NCBI GenBank assembly: GCA_964630925.1
Contig: CAZVZK010000079.1
Coordinates: forward strand, 1 to 49,392
From: RGDT01 sp964630925
GTDB taxonomy: Bacteria; Planctomycetota; Planctomycetia; Gemmatales; Gemmataceae
Length of the DNA: 49,392 nt
Direction of reading: 5' to 3'
Translations under genes and position numbers: made by a program
The notes under the pieces: generated by a model
The model's database searches: none
What the model was told of the DNA's origin: nothing
Seen by the model: only the letters and a program-made list of their open reading frames with translations
In this document: positions 32,475 through 42,464 of the stretch, one piece after another
Position numbering within the stretch: the first letter of the stretch is position 1
Layout: every line of letters starts with the position of its first letter

Positions 32475-32718
32475 GGGGGCGTCTCCTGGATGGGCGGCGC
32501 GATGTGAATCCCCGGCGATCCTATCCGCCGGATGGAGAGTTTCCAGGGCAATCTTGCGTGAGGGGATGGTGTAGGTGTCCATGGGCGACATTCGGCACGC
32601 TTGGATGAGTTTGGTTTTTCCGCGCATTTTACCTCTTCCCACTTCTCAGGGATCGCGATAGCATCACATCGTCAAATCAACTCGACGGCCCACGCACGGG
32701 CCGCACGGAGGGGATCAC
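32475..32718. promoter_or_regulatory. Divergent intergenic region
   Basis: 244 bases between the leftward glycosyltransferase and the rightward Tat-type gene, more AT-rich than its surroundings at 32590-32690. It probably holds both promoters, but no clear -35/-10 pair or operator is seen. The glycosyltransferase frame stays open to 32642 without a ribosome site. Confidence 0.4.
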
Positions 32719-33213
32719 ATGCCCCCTGGACAGCCCTCGCGCCGGTCCCTGCTCTCTTCCATCGCCGGCGCCTTCGCCTGGCTCGTCGGCACGGACGCCG
32801 TGAAGGCGGCCGCCCCGCCGGCGCCCCCCACGCCGCAGGCGCCGGAGGTCATCCGCGTCCCCGAGACGCAGCCCGCGTCGGCAGACCCGTTCCCCGCGTA
32901 CACCACGCACCACTACTCCGCCGCCGGCGACCTGGTGTACAGCTCGCACGTCATCGGGGCCGCCACCACCCACGTCTACGACGCCGGGGCACGCCCGCCC
33001 GAGCGCGAGGGGTACTCGTCCATCGCCTACGAGTGCGGGCGGCCCGCCACGACGCGCACCGCCCACGCCTCGTCCCGGCTGGAGACGCCCGGCGGGGAGG
33101 TGATCGGGCGGGAGGAATACGAGGTGGCCGTCGAGGGCGGCAGACGCCTCGTGCGCGTGACCACGCTCGGCCCGGACGGCACGGTGGTGAAGGCCGAGGA
33201 CGTGCCCTTCTGA
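32719..33213 (+). CDS. Exported protein with a Tat-like signal
   Basis: A 164-residue protein with a twin-arginine-like leader (SRRSLLSSIAGAFAWLVG, cleavage probably after DAVKAAA). A Pro-rich linker follows, then a beta-rich domain (YTTHHYSAAGDLVYSSHVIG; GGEVIGREEYEVAVEGGRRLVRVTTLGPDG). GGAGGGGATC precedes the ATG. It lies 93 bases upstream of the giant Rhs gene on the same strand, so the two may be co-expressed. No family is recognised. Confidence 0.75.
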   Translation: MPPGQPSRRSLLSSIAGAFAWLVGTDAVKAAAPPAPPTPQAPEVIRVPETQPASADPFPAYTTHHYSAAGDLVYSSHVIGAATTHVYDAGARPPEREGYSSIAYECGRPATTRTAHASSRLETPGGEVIGREEYEVAVEGGRRLVRVTTLGPDGTVVKAEDVPF

Positions 33214-33306
33214 CACGGACGGGCGGATCGGGCCAGGGCCGGCCACGGACAGCAAGGCGAATCCCCGGACACCCAGGAACGCCCACGCCCCAGGAGAGGC
33301 CGCCTC

Positions 33307-36300
33307 ATGACCGCCCGCGAGTGGATCAAGGCTTCCTTCACGCGGCTGCTCTCCCTCCTCAGGCCCGTCCAGGCCAGGCGCGAGCCGACGCCGCCGACGC
33401 GGCTCGAAGGGCCGATGCCCTACGAGCCGAGGGAGACCCCCGATGACTTCCTGGGGCTCCTGACCGGCGGCCTGGGCTTCGGGCAGGTGCCGTGGCTGCT
33501 GCCACACCCGCCCATGCCGCTGCTCGACGCACGCGGGCAGGTGGGCTGGCGGCACGCGGCGGAGGACGCCGGGGCTTCGGCCTACGAGTGCCGTCCCGTG
33601 TCGCGGGACGGGCGCGAAGATGATCGGGCCCGCGAGGCGCGGCGCGAGGAGGACACCCGACAGGACGCGCGGCGTGATGCGGGCAGGCGCGACGACCCGT
33701 TCGGGATGCGCGACTGGCTGGGCGACGTGGGCGCGGCGCTGGACGGCCTCACGTCCCTGCCCGACCCCCTGGCCGACGGCACGCGGGGGGATGGCGGCGG
33801 CGCCTCGGGCACGGCGGGAGGGCAGGGGTCGTCGGCCAACGGCGACGGGGTCAACGGCGGTGTGGGCAACGGCGGCGTCAACGGGGGCGGGGGCGGCGGG
33901 GGGACGTTCGACCCGCCGGCCAACCCGCAGGGGCCGGGGGGTAATTCGGGTGAGGCCCAGCCGCTGGGGCAGATCCCGGGGCTGTCGCCGTTCTTCTTCG
34001 GCTTGGGGGCGGGCGCGGCGTCAACGGGCGCGGGGCAGGGCGGCTCGGATTCTGGCGGATCGGTGGCGCTGCTGTCGGAGGCGTCCGGCGGCGGGCAGGC
34101 GGCCGACGCGGCGGTGAAGGCGTCCCTGGCGAAGGCCTACGCATCGACCCCGTTGGCGTTCGAACAGAATATGGGTCAGGTGGATTCCTCCGTGAGGTTC
34201 CTGTCGAGGGGGCCGGGGTTCTCGCTGTGGATGACGCAGGACGCCCTCACGTTCGGGGTGGTGCGGCCTGGGACACGCGGGGCGGACGGGGCGCCGGACA
34301 TGCCGCCCGAGGGCCGCGACGTGTTCCGGCTGCGCATGGTCGGCGCGGACCAAGGCGCCGAGGTGTTCGGCAAGGAGCAGCTCACGTCGCGGAGCAACTA
34401 CTTCGGCGGGGACGATCCGTCGAAGTGGTACGCCAACGTGCCGCAGTTCTCTCGCGTGGAGCAGAGGGGCGTCTGGCAGGGCATCGACCTCACCCTGCGC
34501 GCGGCCACGGAGGGCGGGAGGCAATTCGAGTACGATTTCACCGTCCGCCCGGGGAGCAGCGTCTCGCAGATCCTGCTGGCGGCGGAGGGCGTGGACGGGC
34601 TGGCCGTCGACCAGGAGGGCAGGCTGCTGCTGACGGTGGGCGGGCGCGACCTGGTGATGGAGGCGCCGGTCCTGTACCAGGACGGCGTCACGGGGACGCC
34701 CGAGACGCGCACGGCGGTGGCGGGCCGCTACGTGCTGCGCGAGGGCGGCATCGGCTTCGAGGTGACCGGCGCTTATGACTCATCGCGTGCATTGATCGTG
34801 GACCCGGTGTTCAGTTTCGCCTCGTATTTGGGGGGGAGCGGGACGGACAAGGCGTACGGCGTGGCCGTGGACGGCTCGGGGGCGTCGTACATCACGGGCG
34901 AGACGGCGTCCTCCGGCTTCCCCGTGACGCTGGGATACGACACCAGTTACGGCACCAACACCGATGCGTTCCTGACCAAGATGGCGCCCGACGGCAGGTC
35001 GCTCGTCTATTCGACATTTTTGGGCGGCTCTGGCACCGACTCGGGCGTGGCGGTGGCGCTCGACGGGACGGGGGCGGCCTACGTCACGGGCCTCACGACG
35101 GGCTCGTTCCCCACCACGGCGGGCGCGTTCCAGACCACGGCCAACAACGCCGACCAGTCGTTCCTGACTAAGCTGTCGGCGGCGGGCGACGCCCTCTCTT
35201 ACAGCACCTACATCACGCCGACCGCCGCCGCCGGGCCTTCCCTGCGCGTGGCGGCCATCGCGGTGGACGCGGCGGGGCGGGCTTACGTGGCGGGCGCGAC
35301 GGGCGGCCAACTGCCGAACGCCACGGGGTTCGACACGTCGGCCAACGGCGGGACCGACGCCTTCCTCCTGGCCTTCAACGAGTCTGGCCTTGGCCTGGCC
35401 GGCACCTACTACGGGAGCGCCGGCGGCGACGCGGGGACGGGCATCGCCCTGGGCGCCGGCGGCGCCGTCTACCTCGGGGGCCACACCAACGCGGCCGTGC
35501 CCACCGGCGTGGGCGCCTACCAGGCCGTCAACAAGGGCGGGGTGGACTCGTTCGTCGCCACATTCGCCTCGGACCTGTCGGCGCTGACGTACGGGACAAT
35601 GATCGGCGGCCAGTTGGACGACTTCGCGTACGCCGTGGCGGTGGACGGCACGGGGCGGGCGAGCATCACGGGACGGACGACGGGGTTCTTCGTGCCGCCG
35701 GGGAACTACCCGACGACGGGCGGGGCCTACGACACCACCATCGGGGTGGGGTCGCAGGACGCGTTCCTGTCCACGTTCAACGCCACGGCGACGGCGCTGT
35801 CGTATTCGACGTTCCTGGGGGGCAACGGCGCGGACACGGGGTACGCGCTGCGGGTGGACGCCTCGGGCGGGGTGGTGCTGGTGGGGGCGACGGGGTCGAA
35901 CGACTTCCCGACGAGCGGTGCGCCGCAGCCGGCCTACGGGACGAACACGGACGGGTTCCTGACGCGGTTCGACTCCACGGGTACGCTGACCTATTCGACG
36001 TACCTGGGCGGGACGGGCGCGGACGAGGCGCGCGGGCTGGCGCTGGACGTGCGCGGGACGCCGCACGTGGTGGGCTTCACGGCATCGACCGACTTCCCGG
36101 GCGTGACGCAGACGTACCAGGTGGCGAACGCCGGCGGGGTGGATGCGTTCATCGCCAGGGTGCTGCCCAGGCCGAACGCGCCGGCGCTGGTGACGGTGTC
36201 GAGCGACACGGGGTCGTCGGCGACGGACAGGTACACGAGCGACGCGACGCTGATCCTCTACGGGACGGCGGACGCGAACGCGACGGTGACCATCTACCGC

Positions 36301-39300
36301 GAGGGCGTCGGCCTGCTGGGGACGGCGTCGGCGTCGGCGCTGGGGACGTGGTCTTACGATTACAGCGCGGTGACGCTCCCCGAGGGGACGACGGCGTTCA
36401 CGCTGAAGGCCAACGACGGCACCTACGACTCCGACCTCTCCGGCCCCCAGCTCGTCCACGTCTTCGCGACGACGCCCGACGGGTACGCGGCGGCGCCCGC
36501 GGCCACCAGCAGCCTGCGGCCCGAGGTGCGCGTCTTCGCCAGCTCGCGCTTCGGGATGGCGGCGACGCCGACGGTGGTGCTGGACGTGGACCTGAACAAC
36601 AACGGGAGCTTCGCGGACGGCGGGGAGGCGAACTACGCCAGCGGCACCCTGACGAACGGGCAGGCGACGATCAAGCTGCCGGCGCTCTCGGGCGCGGGCA
36701 CGGTCCGCGTGCAGGCGCGGGCGCTGGACCTGGCGGGCAACCAGGTGACCACCGCCGCCAGCACCGTCGTGGTGAGCAACGCCGCCTCGCCCTGGGTGGC
36801 GGTGGCGCAGCCGTTGTCGGTGGGCCCGGCCTCCGGAGGCGACTGGCTATCTGTCCTGGGTGACGTGACCACGGCGCACGGGCTGGACCTGGACACCTCA
36901 CCCGGCACCGGACAGGGAGGCTCCCCCGCGCTGGTTTACCATTCCAGCAGCGTCAGCCAAAAGCCGGTCATACAAGTCACGCTGCCGAGCAGCACGACGG
37001 CGGCGCTGCCCTCCAACATCACGATGGTGCTGAGCTTCGACGGGACGGCGGCTCCCACGGTGGTGTACAGCACGACGGGCAAGGGCCAGGGCGACGTGCT
37101 GACGATGGCGCTCCAGGCGTCGCAGACGATCACCACGACGGACAGGTACGGCTACAGCGTCCTCGTGCAGGTGGCGGGGGTCGCCGACCAGAACGTCACG
37201 GGCAGCGTGTTCATCGTCGCGCAGGACTCCTCGCCGTTCGGCGCGGGCTGGGGCCTCAGCGGCGTGGACCGGCTCGTCTCCATCGCCTCCGACGCGAACG
37301 GGCCGGCGGGCATGCTGCGCGTGCTGGGGTCGGGCGGGAGCCTGTTCTACACGGGCACGTCAACGTTCACCTCGGAGGACGGTGACAGCGGGACGCTCAC
37401 CGTCTCGGGCGGCACCTACACCTACAGCACGCCGGACGGGCAGTCCGTCATCTTCGATTCCAACGGGTATCAGAAGAAGTGGCTCAGCGCGGACGGCGTG
37501 ACCAGCATCGTCTACGGCTACGACGGCAGCGACAGGCTGGAGACGGTGAAGGCGGTGGACGGGACGCTGAACACGGTCACGTACACGGGCAGCACGGCCG
37601 TGGCGTTCGCGTCCAGCAACTCGCGCGTCACCACGCTGACCCTGTCGTCCGGCGACATGACGAAGATCACGGACCCCACGGGCGGCGTCCACACCTTCAC
37701 CTACGACGCCGACTCGCGCCTGACGCGCGAGCAGGTCGGACCCAACGTGGAGTCGAACTACGCCTACACGGGCTACGGCACCGTGGGCACCGTCACGCTG
37801 GGCACCAGCAGCAGCCCGACGAGGACCGTGGTGTCACCGGTGATCGTGCAGGGCATCGGCAACACGCCGGCCGCGGGGACGGTCTACGGCAGCGTGACGG
37901 ACGCCGTGGCCGCGGTGACGAAGGTGAACGTGGACCAGCGCGGGCGCACCCAGGAGGTCATCGACGCCACGGGCCCCGGCACGCAGCTCACGTACACCAG
38001 CGGCTACGTCACGAAGTCCACCGACGCGCTGAACCGGGTGACGACGTACACGCGGGACGCGCAGGGCTACGTGACGAAGGTGACGCACCCGGACCTGACG
38101 AGCATCACCTACGCCTACGCCAACAACGCCTTCCACTCGCTGACGACCGTCACGAACGAGCGCGGCTACACCACGACGATGGGCTATGACGGCTCGGGGA
38201 GGCACATCCGCACGACGGACGCGCTGGGCGGATCGGTGGTGTACGAGTACACCTCTGCCGGGCTCCTCGGCACCATGACCGACGCCCGCGGCAACACGAT
38301 GGTCTACGAGTACGACGGCAACAGGCGGCAGACCGTGGCCGTGGACGCCTACGGCAACAGGACGACGACGGCCTACGACAGCAACGGGAACGTGGGCTCG
38401 GTCAAGGACGCGCGGGGCTACACGACGACGTACACGAACGACGCGCTGGGGCGGACGACGGCGGTGACGGACCCGCTGGGCAAGATCAACACCGTCACCC
38501 TGGACAGCGCCGGCTTGCAGACCGGCTCCATCGACCCCTCGGGGCTGCGCGGGAGCGTCATCTACGACCCGTACCTGCGCGGCTCGGCCGTGCAGAGCGT
38601 GACCGGCGTGGGCGGCGCCATCCAGCTCGGCGGGCTGACCACGCTGGACGACGCGGGCAGGCCGGTCATCCAACGCGACACCGCCGGCTATTCCACGCAA
38701 TCGACGCTGGACAAGCTGGGGCGCACCACGCGCACGACGGACGCCAAGGGCGGGACGGCGGACACGTATTACGATGTCGTCGGGAGGGTGTTGGCCTCGC
38801 GCGACCAGATGGGGCGGTGGACGACGCAGGCGTACGACACGCGGGACAGGGTCACGTCCACCACCGACAGCGCGGGGAACGTGACGGGGACGGGCTACGA
38901 CGCCGGCGGGAACGCCATCACGCACACCGACGCGCTGAACAAGACCACCACGACGACCTACGACGCGCTGAACCGGGCCACGGGGACGCTCGACGCGCTG
39001 GGCAGGCGCACCACATCGACGTATGACGCGAACGGCAACACGACGCTCTACAGCGACCACAAGGGCAACCAGACCTCGACGACGTTCGACAAGCTGAACC
39101 GGGCCGTGGCCGTCACGGACGGCTACGGCAGCGGGGTGGCATCGACGACGGAGACGGCGTTCGACGAGGTGGGCAACGTCAAGGGGCAGAAGGACGCGAG
39201 GGGCAACTGGACGACCAGCACCTATGACGCGCGGAACCAGCGCACGGAGACGCTGGACAGCCTGGGCAACCGCAACACCTACACCTACTCCGACGCTGGC

Positions 39301-41859
39301 GACCAGGTGACGGCCAAGGACGCGCTGGGCAAGGTGACGACGCAGCTCTACGACAGCCTGCGCCGCAACGTCGGCTGGACGGACGCGCTGGGCAAGACCA
39401 CCACACAGGTCCTCGACGCGCGCGGGGCCACGGTGCGGACGATTGATCCCGTTCTTGCCGCGCAAGATACGCTCTTCGACGAGCTTGGCCGCAACGTCGG
39501 CTCGCTCGACTCGCGCGGGGGCCTGACGCGCAACGTGCTGGACGCCAGCGGCGCGATCCAACAGATCGTGGACCCCGTGGGGAACGTGTGGCGGTACGAG
39601 TACGACAGCGCGGGGCGCGAGAGGACGCGCTTCGACCCGCTCAACGCGCGGACGACCACGAGCTACGACGCGGATAACCGCGTTACCAGTGTCGTTGACC
39701 GCCTGAGCCGCAGCATCGAGTACAGTTACGACGACGAGGACAGGCGGACGAGGGAGGTTTGGAAGGACAACGCGGGGGTGACGCTGAACATCATCACCTA
39801 CACCTTCGACGACAACAGCAACGTCACGAAGTATCAGGACAACGCGGGGACGATCACGTACACGTTCGACGCCAAGGATCGGGTGGAGTCGTATCGGAAT
39901 GTGTTCGGGCAGGCGCTGACGTACACGTATGACGTGGACTCGAACGTCACCCAGAGGACGGACAGCCTGGGCGGCTACCTGACCAGCACCTACGACGGCA
40001 ACAGCCAGCTCCTGAGCCGGAAGTACAAGAACGGCTCGGACGAGGCGCTGGTCAGCATGGCGTACTCGGGGAGGGGCCAGCTCACCACCCTGACACGATA
40101 CTCCGACATCGCCGGCTCCACGCTCGTCGGCACGACAGTCTACGCGCACGACGACGGCATGCGCGTGACTTCGATCACCAACAAGGACGACGCGAACGCC
40201 GTCATCAGTGCCTACACCTACGCCTACGACAGCGCGGACCGGGTCACCACACACACGTACTCCAGCGGGATCGGCACCTACACCTACAGCGGCACGAAGA
40301 CGTACACCTACGACACCACGTCACAGGTGGTTGGCGACACAGGCACCGCCTACGGGTATGACGCCAACGGCAACCGGAACACGGGGAGCTACCAGAGCGG
40401 CACGTCGAACCGGATGACGAACGACGGGACGTTCACGCTCACCTACGACGGCGAGGGCAACCTCTCAAGCAAGAGCAAGGGCTCGGGCCTGGAGGGGTGG
40501 GCATACACCTGGGACAACCGCAACAGGCTGGTGAACGTCACCAAGACGAGCAACGGGTCGAGCGTGACGCTGTCGGTGACGTACACCTACGACGCGGAGG
40601 ACCACAAGGTCGCGGAGAGCCGGTGGATCGGCGGGGTGGCGACGGTGACACGTTACGTGTGGGACGGCGAGGACCAGATCGCCGACCTCGACGGGAGCAA
40701 CTCGATACTGACGCTGTACGTCCACGGGGCGCAAATCGACCAGCCGCTCGTCCGCATCGTGAAGGCGGGCCCCAACTCGGGGACGAAGGGGTTCTACATC
40801 CCGGACTTGCAGGGCACGATCCGGGATATCCAGGACGCGGCGACGCAGACGATCCTGTACCACGCGGACCCGGCGGCGTTCGGCACGATGGCGGAGTTCG
40901 GCACAGGCTACGGGGACCGGATGAAGTTCACGGGCCGGGAGCTGGACCCCGACACGGGGTTGCAGAACAACCGCCACCGGTGGTACGATGTGTTGAATGG
41001 GGTGTGGATCAGCGAGGACTGGATCCGCTTCGACGCCGGGGACGCCAACCTGAGAAGATATTCCAACAATTCTCCAGTCAACAATTCGGACTCGTTCGGA
41101 TTGTCAGGCTCAGGGATTATCCTCCCCAGCAACAAGCTGAAAGCGGAAGGGATGCTATTCCTTGCGTTAATGACAGATGGTGCGTTGCCGTTGTCCGCGA
41201 TTTTCGACATGACGCCAAGATTCGGCCAGATCTACAACGAAGCCTTTCGCTGGGCGAAGTCATTCGCCTATGGAAAAGAAGATGACAAGCCGTCGCTACG
41301 GTTGCTCAAATTTGCGAAGAACAAGGAGTATATTGCGAACGCCGCCAGGCACATGTACATGCAGGCAATGCTGACCGTGCGATATGGGGCCTCCGCCGCA
41401 AATCTGATCGGCGTTATTCATGAGATGGGAGAGAATTCGTACGACACCTTGATAGACGAATCAAATAACAGAATTGGCCGAGAAATTGGCCTTCTTGTGC
41501 GTCGGGATTTGCTGAAGGATACCAAATGGGCAAAAATGCTTAAGCCGGATGCCAGGAGACTTGGTATTCAGCTAGATTGGTTGAAAAAATTCCACCTTGT
41601 CATATTCAAGCATCGGCACAAGCCCAATGCTCCTCTTGGTATTGAAGGATCAGCGTTGCAATTGATTTCTCAAATTATGACCGATTCTCTTATTGTTTGG
41701 GATTCTAAGAACACTCCTGTCGTTGAGAAGATGGTGAAAGACAGGATTATCGACACGCTCAACGCTTGCGACATCGACGGCATGTTGCCCTTCCTCCACG
41801 ACAAGGATCCTCGGCTACCCCTGCTGCCTCGGTGGAAGGAGGATCTTCCAGAATTTTGA
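33307..41859 (+). CDS. SBBP-repeat/Rhs giant protein with toxin-like C-terminus
   Basis: A 2,850-residue protein. Residues 1-270: low-complexity, charged, then Gly/Asn-rich. About 285-500: the domain that usually precedes SBBP repeats (FEQNMGQVDSSVRFLSRGPG; NYFGGDDPSKWYANV). About 500-955: seven SBBP beta-propeller repeats (DAFLTK...YSTFLGGSGTD...GAAYVTG). About 955-1390: Ig-like segments. About 1395-2490: dozens of Rhs/YD repeats. About 2495-2600: the Rhs core (MKFTGRELDPDTGLQNNRHRW; NNSPVNNSDSFGL). About 2600-2850: a variable, AT-rich C-terminal domain with NAARHMYMQAMLTVRYG, GVIHEMGENSYDTLIDESNNRIG, resembling DUF6973. No classical signal peptide, VgrG or PAAR is present. A short gene follows that may encode immunity. 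Confidence 0.93.
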   Translation: MTAREWIKASFTRLLSLLRPVQARREPTPPTRLEGPMPYEPRETPDDFLGLLTGGLGFGQVPWLLPHPPMPLLDARGQVGWRHAAEDAGASAYECRPVSRDGREDDRAREARREEDTRQDARRDAGRRDDPFGMRDWLGDVGAALDGLTSLPDPLADGTRGDGGGASGTAGGQGSSANGDGVNGGVGNGGVNGGGGGGGTFDPPANPQGPGGNSGEAQPLGQIPGLSPFFFGLGAGAASTGAGQGGSDSGGSVALLSEASGGGQAADAAVKASLAKAYASTPLAFEQNMGQVDSSVRFLSRGPGFSLWMTQDALTFGVVRPGTRGADGAPDMPPEGRDVFRLRMVGADQGAEVFGKEQLTSRSNYFGGDDPSKWYANVPQFSRVEQRGVWQGIDLTLRAATEGGRQFEYDFTVRPGSSVSQILLAAEGVDGLAVDQEGRLLLTVGGRDLVMEAPVLYQDGVTGTPETRTAVAGRYVLREGGIGFEVTGAYDSSRALIVDPVFSFASYLGGSGTDKAYGVAVDGSGASYITGETASSGFPVTLGYDTSYGTNTDAFLTKMAPDGRSLVYSTFLGGSGTDSGVAVALDGTGAAYVTGLTTGSFPTTAGAFQTTANNADQSFLTKLSAAGDALSYSTYITPTAAAGPSLRVAAIAVDAAGRAYVAGATGGQLPNATGFDTSANGGTDAFLLAFNESGLGLAGTYYGSAGGDAGTGIALGAGGAVYLGGHTNAAVPTGVGAYQAVNKGGVDSFVATFASDLSALTYGTMIGGQLDDFAYAVAVDGTGRASITGRTTGFFVPPGNYPTTGGAYDTTIGVGSQDAFLSTFNATATALSYSTFLGGNGADTGYALRVDASGGVVLVGATGSNDFPTSGAPQPAYGTNTDGFLTRFDSTGTLTYSTYLGGTGADEARGLALDVRGTPHVVGFTASTDFPGVTQTYQVANAGGVDAFIARVLPRPNAPALVTVSSDTGSSATDRYTSDATLILYGTADANATVTIYREGVGLLGTASASALGTWSYDYSAVTLPEGTTAFTLKANDGTYDSDLSGPQLVHVFATTPDGYAAAPAATSSLRPEVRVFASSRFGMAATPTVVLDVDLNNNGSFADGGEANYASGTLTNGQATIKLPALSGAGTVRVQARALDLAGNQVTTAASTVVVSNAASPWVAVAQPLSVGPASGGDWLSVLGDVTTAHGLDLDTSPGTGQGGSPALVYHSSSVSQKPVIQVTLPSSTTAALPSNITMVLSFDGTAAPTVVYSTTGKGQGDVLTMALQASQTITTTDRYGYSVLVQVAGVADQNVTGSVFIVAQDSSPFGAGWGLSGVDRLVSIASDANGPAGMLRVLGSGGSLFYTGTSTFTSEDGDSGTLTVSGGTYTYSTPDGQSVIFDSNGYQKKWLSADGVTSIVYGYDGSDRLETVKAVDGTLNTVTYTGSTAVAFASSNSRVTTLTLSSGDMTKITDPTGGVHTFTYDADSRLTREQVGPNVESNYAYTGYGTVGTVTLGTSSSPTRTVVSPVIVQGIGNTPAAGTVYGSVTDAVAAVTKVNVDQRGRTQEVIDATGPGTQLTYTSGYVTKSTDALNRVTTYTRDAQGYVTKVTHPDLTSITYAYANNAFHSLTTVTNERGYTTTMGYDGSGRHIRTTDALGGSVVYEYTSAGLLGTMTDARGNTMVYEYDGNRRQTVAVDAYGNRTTTAYDSNGNVGSVKDARGYTTTYTNDALGRTTAVTDPLGKINTVTLDSAGLQTGSIDPSGLRGSVIYDPYLRGSAVQSVTGVGGAIQLGGLTTLDDAGRPVIQRDTAGYSTQSTLDKLGRTTRTTDAKGGTADTYYDVVGRVLASRDQMGRWTTQAYDTRDRVTSTTDSAGNVTGTGYDAGGNAITHTDALNKTTTTTYDALNRATGTLDALGRRTTSTYDANGNTTLYSDHKGNQTSTTFDKLNRAVAVTDGYGSGVASTTETAFDEVGNVKGQKDARGNWTTSTYDARNQRTETLDSLGNRNTYTYSDAGDQVTAKDALGKVTTQLYDSLRRNVGWTDALGKTTTQVLDARGATVRTIDPVLAAQDTLFDELGRNVGSLDSRGGLTRNVLDASGAIQQIVDPVGNVWRYEYDSAGRERTRFDPLNARTTTSYDADNRVTSVVDRLSRSIEYSYDDEDRRTREVWKDNAGVTLNIITYTFDDNSNVTKYQDNAGTITYTFDAKDRVESYRNVFGQALTYTYDVDSNVTQRTDSLGGYLTSTYDGNSQLLSRKYKNGSDEALVSMAYSGRGQLTTLTRYSDIAGSTLVGTTVYAHDDGMRVTSITNKDDANAVISAYTYAYDSADRVTTHTYSSGIGTYTYSGTKTYTYDTTSQVVGDTGTAYGYDANGNRNTGSYQSGTSNRMTNDGTFTLTYDGEGNLSSKSKGSGLEGWAYTWDNRNRLVNVTKTSNGSSVTLSVTYTYDAEDHKVAESRWIGGVATVTRYVWDGEDQIADLDGSNSILTLYVHGAQIDQPLVRIVKAGPNSGTKGFYIPDLQGTIRDIQDAATQTILYHADPAAFGTMAEFGTGYGDRMKFTGRELDPDTGLQNNRHRWYDVLNGVWISEDWIRFDAGDANLRRYSNNSPVNNSDSFGLSGSGIILPSNKLKAEGMLFLALMTDGALPLSAIFDMTPRFGQIYNEAFRWAKSFAYGKEDDKPSLRLLKFAKNKEYIANAARHMYMQAMLTVRYGASAANLIGVIHEMGENSYDTLIDESNNRIGREIGLLVRRDLLKDTKWAKMLKPDARRLGIQLDWLKKFHLVIFKHRHKPNAPLGIEGSALQLISQIMTDSLIVWDSKNTPVVEKMVKDRIIDTLNACDIDGMLPFLHDKDPRLPLLPRWKEDLPEF

Positions 41860-41926
41860 TTTGTTGATACTTATTTTCGACAAATCATGTTCAATTGCCG
41901 TTTAGTCTCTGCTCCCCCCAGAGGTG

Positions 41927-42325
41927 ATGAGTGTCATGATGTCGATTCGGCGTCCATTGATTCTGGGCATTTTGCTAGTTGTCATTGCGATACTGTGTAT
42001 TATTGTTTCTTGTGTCGTGCTGATGGTGCGAAGGCCATTTGATCGAACTGCTTGGATTGCAGAAGGATCTGCCGACCAAGCGCCGACTAGCCGCTTTTCA
42101 ATGGTTCCGGATCTTCTTGCTCGTTACCAGTTACTTGGCTGGCACGAGGGCGCGATCACAGATCTGCTTGGCCCTCCAACTTCAGTGCAACGGATTCGGG
42201 GTACAACGATGCGCTATTATTATTTACTTGGACATCAAGTATCAGTTTTTACAGATGAGCCTGCCTATCTTGAGATCACTATTCAAAACAAGATTGTTTC
42301 ATCTGTTGTCATCAAATCCGGATAG
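41927..42325 (+). CDS. Candidate immunity protein, membrane-anchored
   Basis: A 132-residue protein directly after the Rhs toxin-like domain. It has one N-terminal membrane helix (PLILGILLVVIAILCIIVSCVVLMV). A soluble domain follows (RFSMVPDLLARYQLLGWHEGAITDLLGPPTSV; MRYYYLLGH; YLEITIQNKIVSSVVI) with the pattern of BamE/SmpA-like folds. Starts are possible at 41924 (GTG), 41927 or 41936; GAGGTG upstream is best spaced from the later ATG. Codon use is AT-rich like the toxin C-terminus, unlike the rest of the window, as expected for a toxin-immunity pair acquired together. The immunity role is inferred from position and composition. Confidence 0.7.
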   Translation: MSVMMSIRRPLILGILLVVIAILCIIVSCVVLMVRRPFDRTAWIAEGSADQAPTSRFSMVPDLLARYQLLGWHEGAITDLLGPPTSVQRIRGTTMRYYYLLGHQVSVFTDEPAYLEITIQNKIVSSVVIKSG

Positions 42326-42365
42326 ATCCTGTCGATGCTTTCCGCTGCTCCGGTTCCGGTAGGGA

Positions 42366-42422
42366 CGGCCCTTGCGGGCCGCCCCCCGGACAGATCCGTA
42401 CGTGCGGAACTACCGCATACGG
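42366..42422 (-). ncRNA. Group II intron-like hairpin fragment
   Basis: Read on the minus strand, the sequence contains GAGCCGTATGCGG, a TAGTT loop and CCGCACGTACGGATC. This is a stem with a CG bulge of the kind found in domain I of group II introns (compare GAGCCGGATG...CACGTCCGGTTC). A second perfect hairpin (CGGCCC-TTGC-GGGCCG, 42366-42381) lies beside it. No reverse transcriptase gene or domain V is present, so at most a remnant. Confidence 0.35.
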
Positions 42423-42464
42423 CTCCTACTTCGGGTGCTTGGCGTAGAAGCGGTCGTTGGGCTG

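Noticed and set aside
37834..40254. An 806-codon open frame on the minus strand, inside the Rhs repeats
   Set aside because: It mirrors the highly biased codons of the repeated Rhs gene, has Val/Arg/Ala-rich low-complexity content and no ribosome site.
33307..42325. Type VI secretion Rhs locus
   Set aside because: No VgrG, PAAR or Hcp sequence is visible; the carrier begins with SBBP propeller repeats instead.
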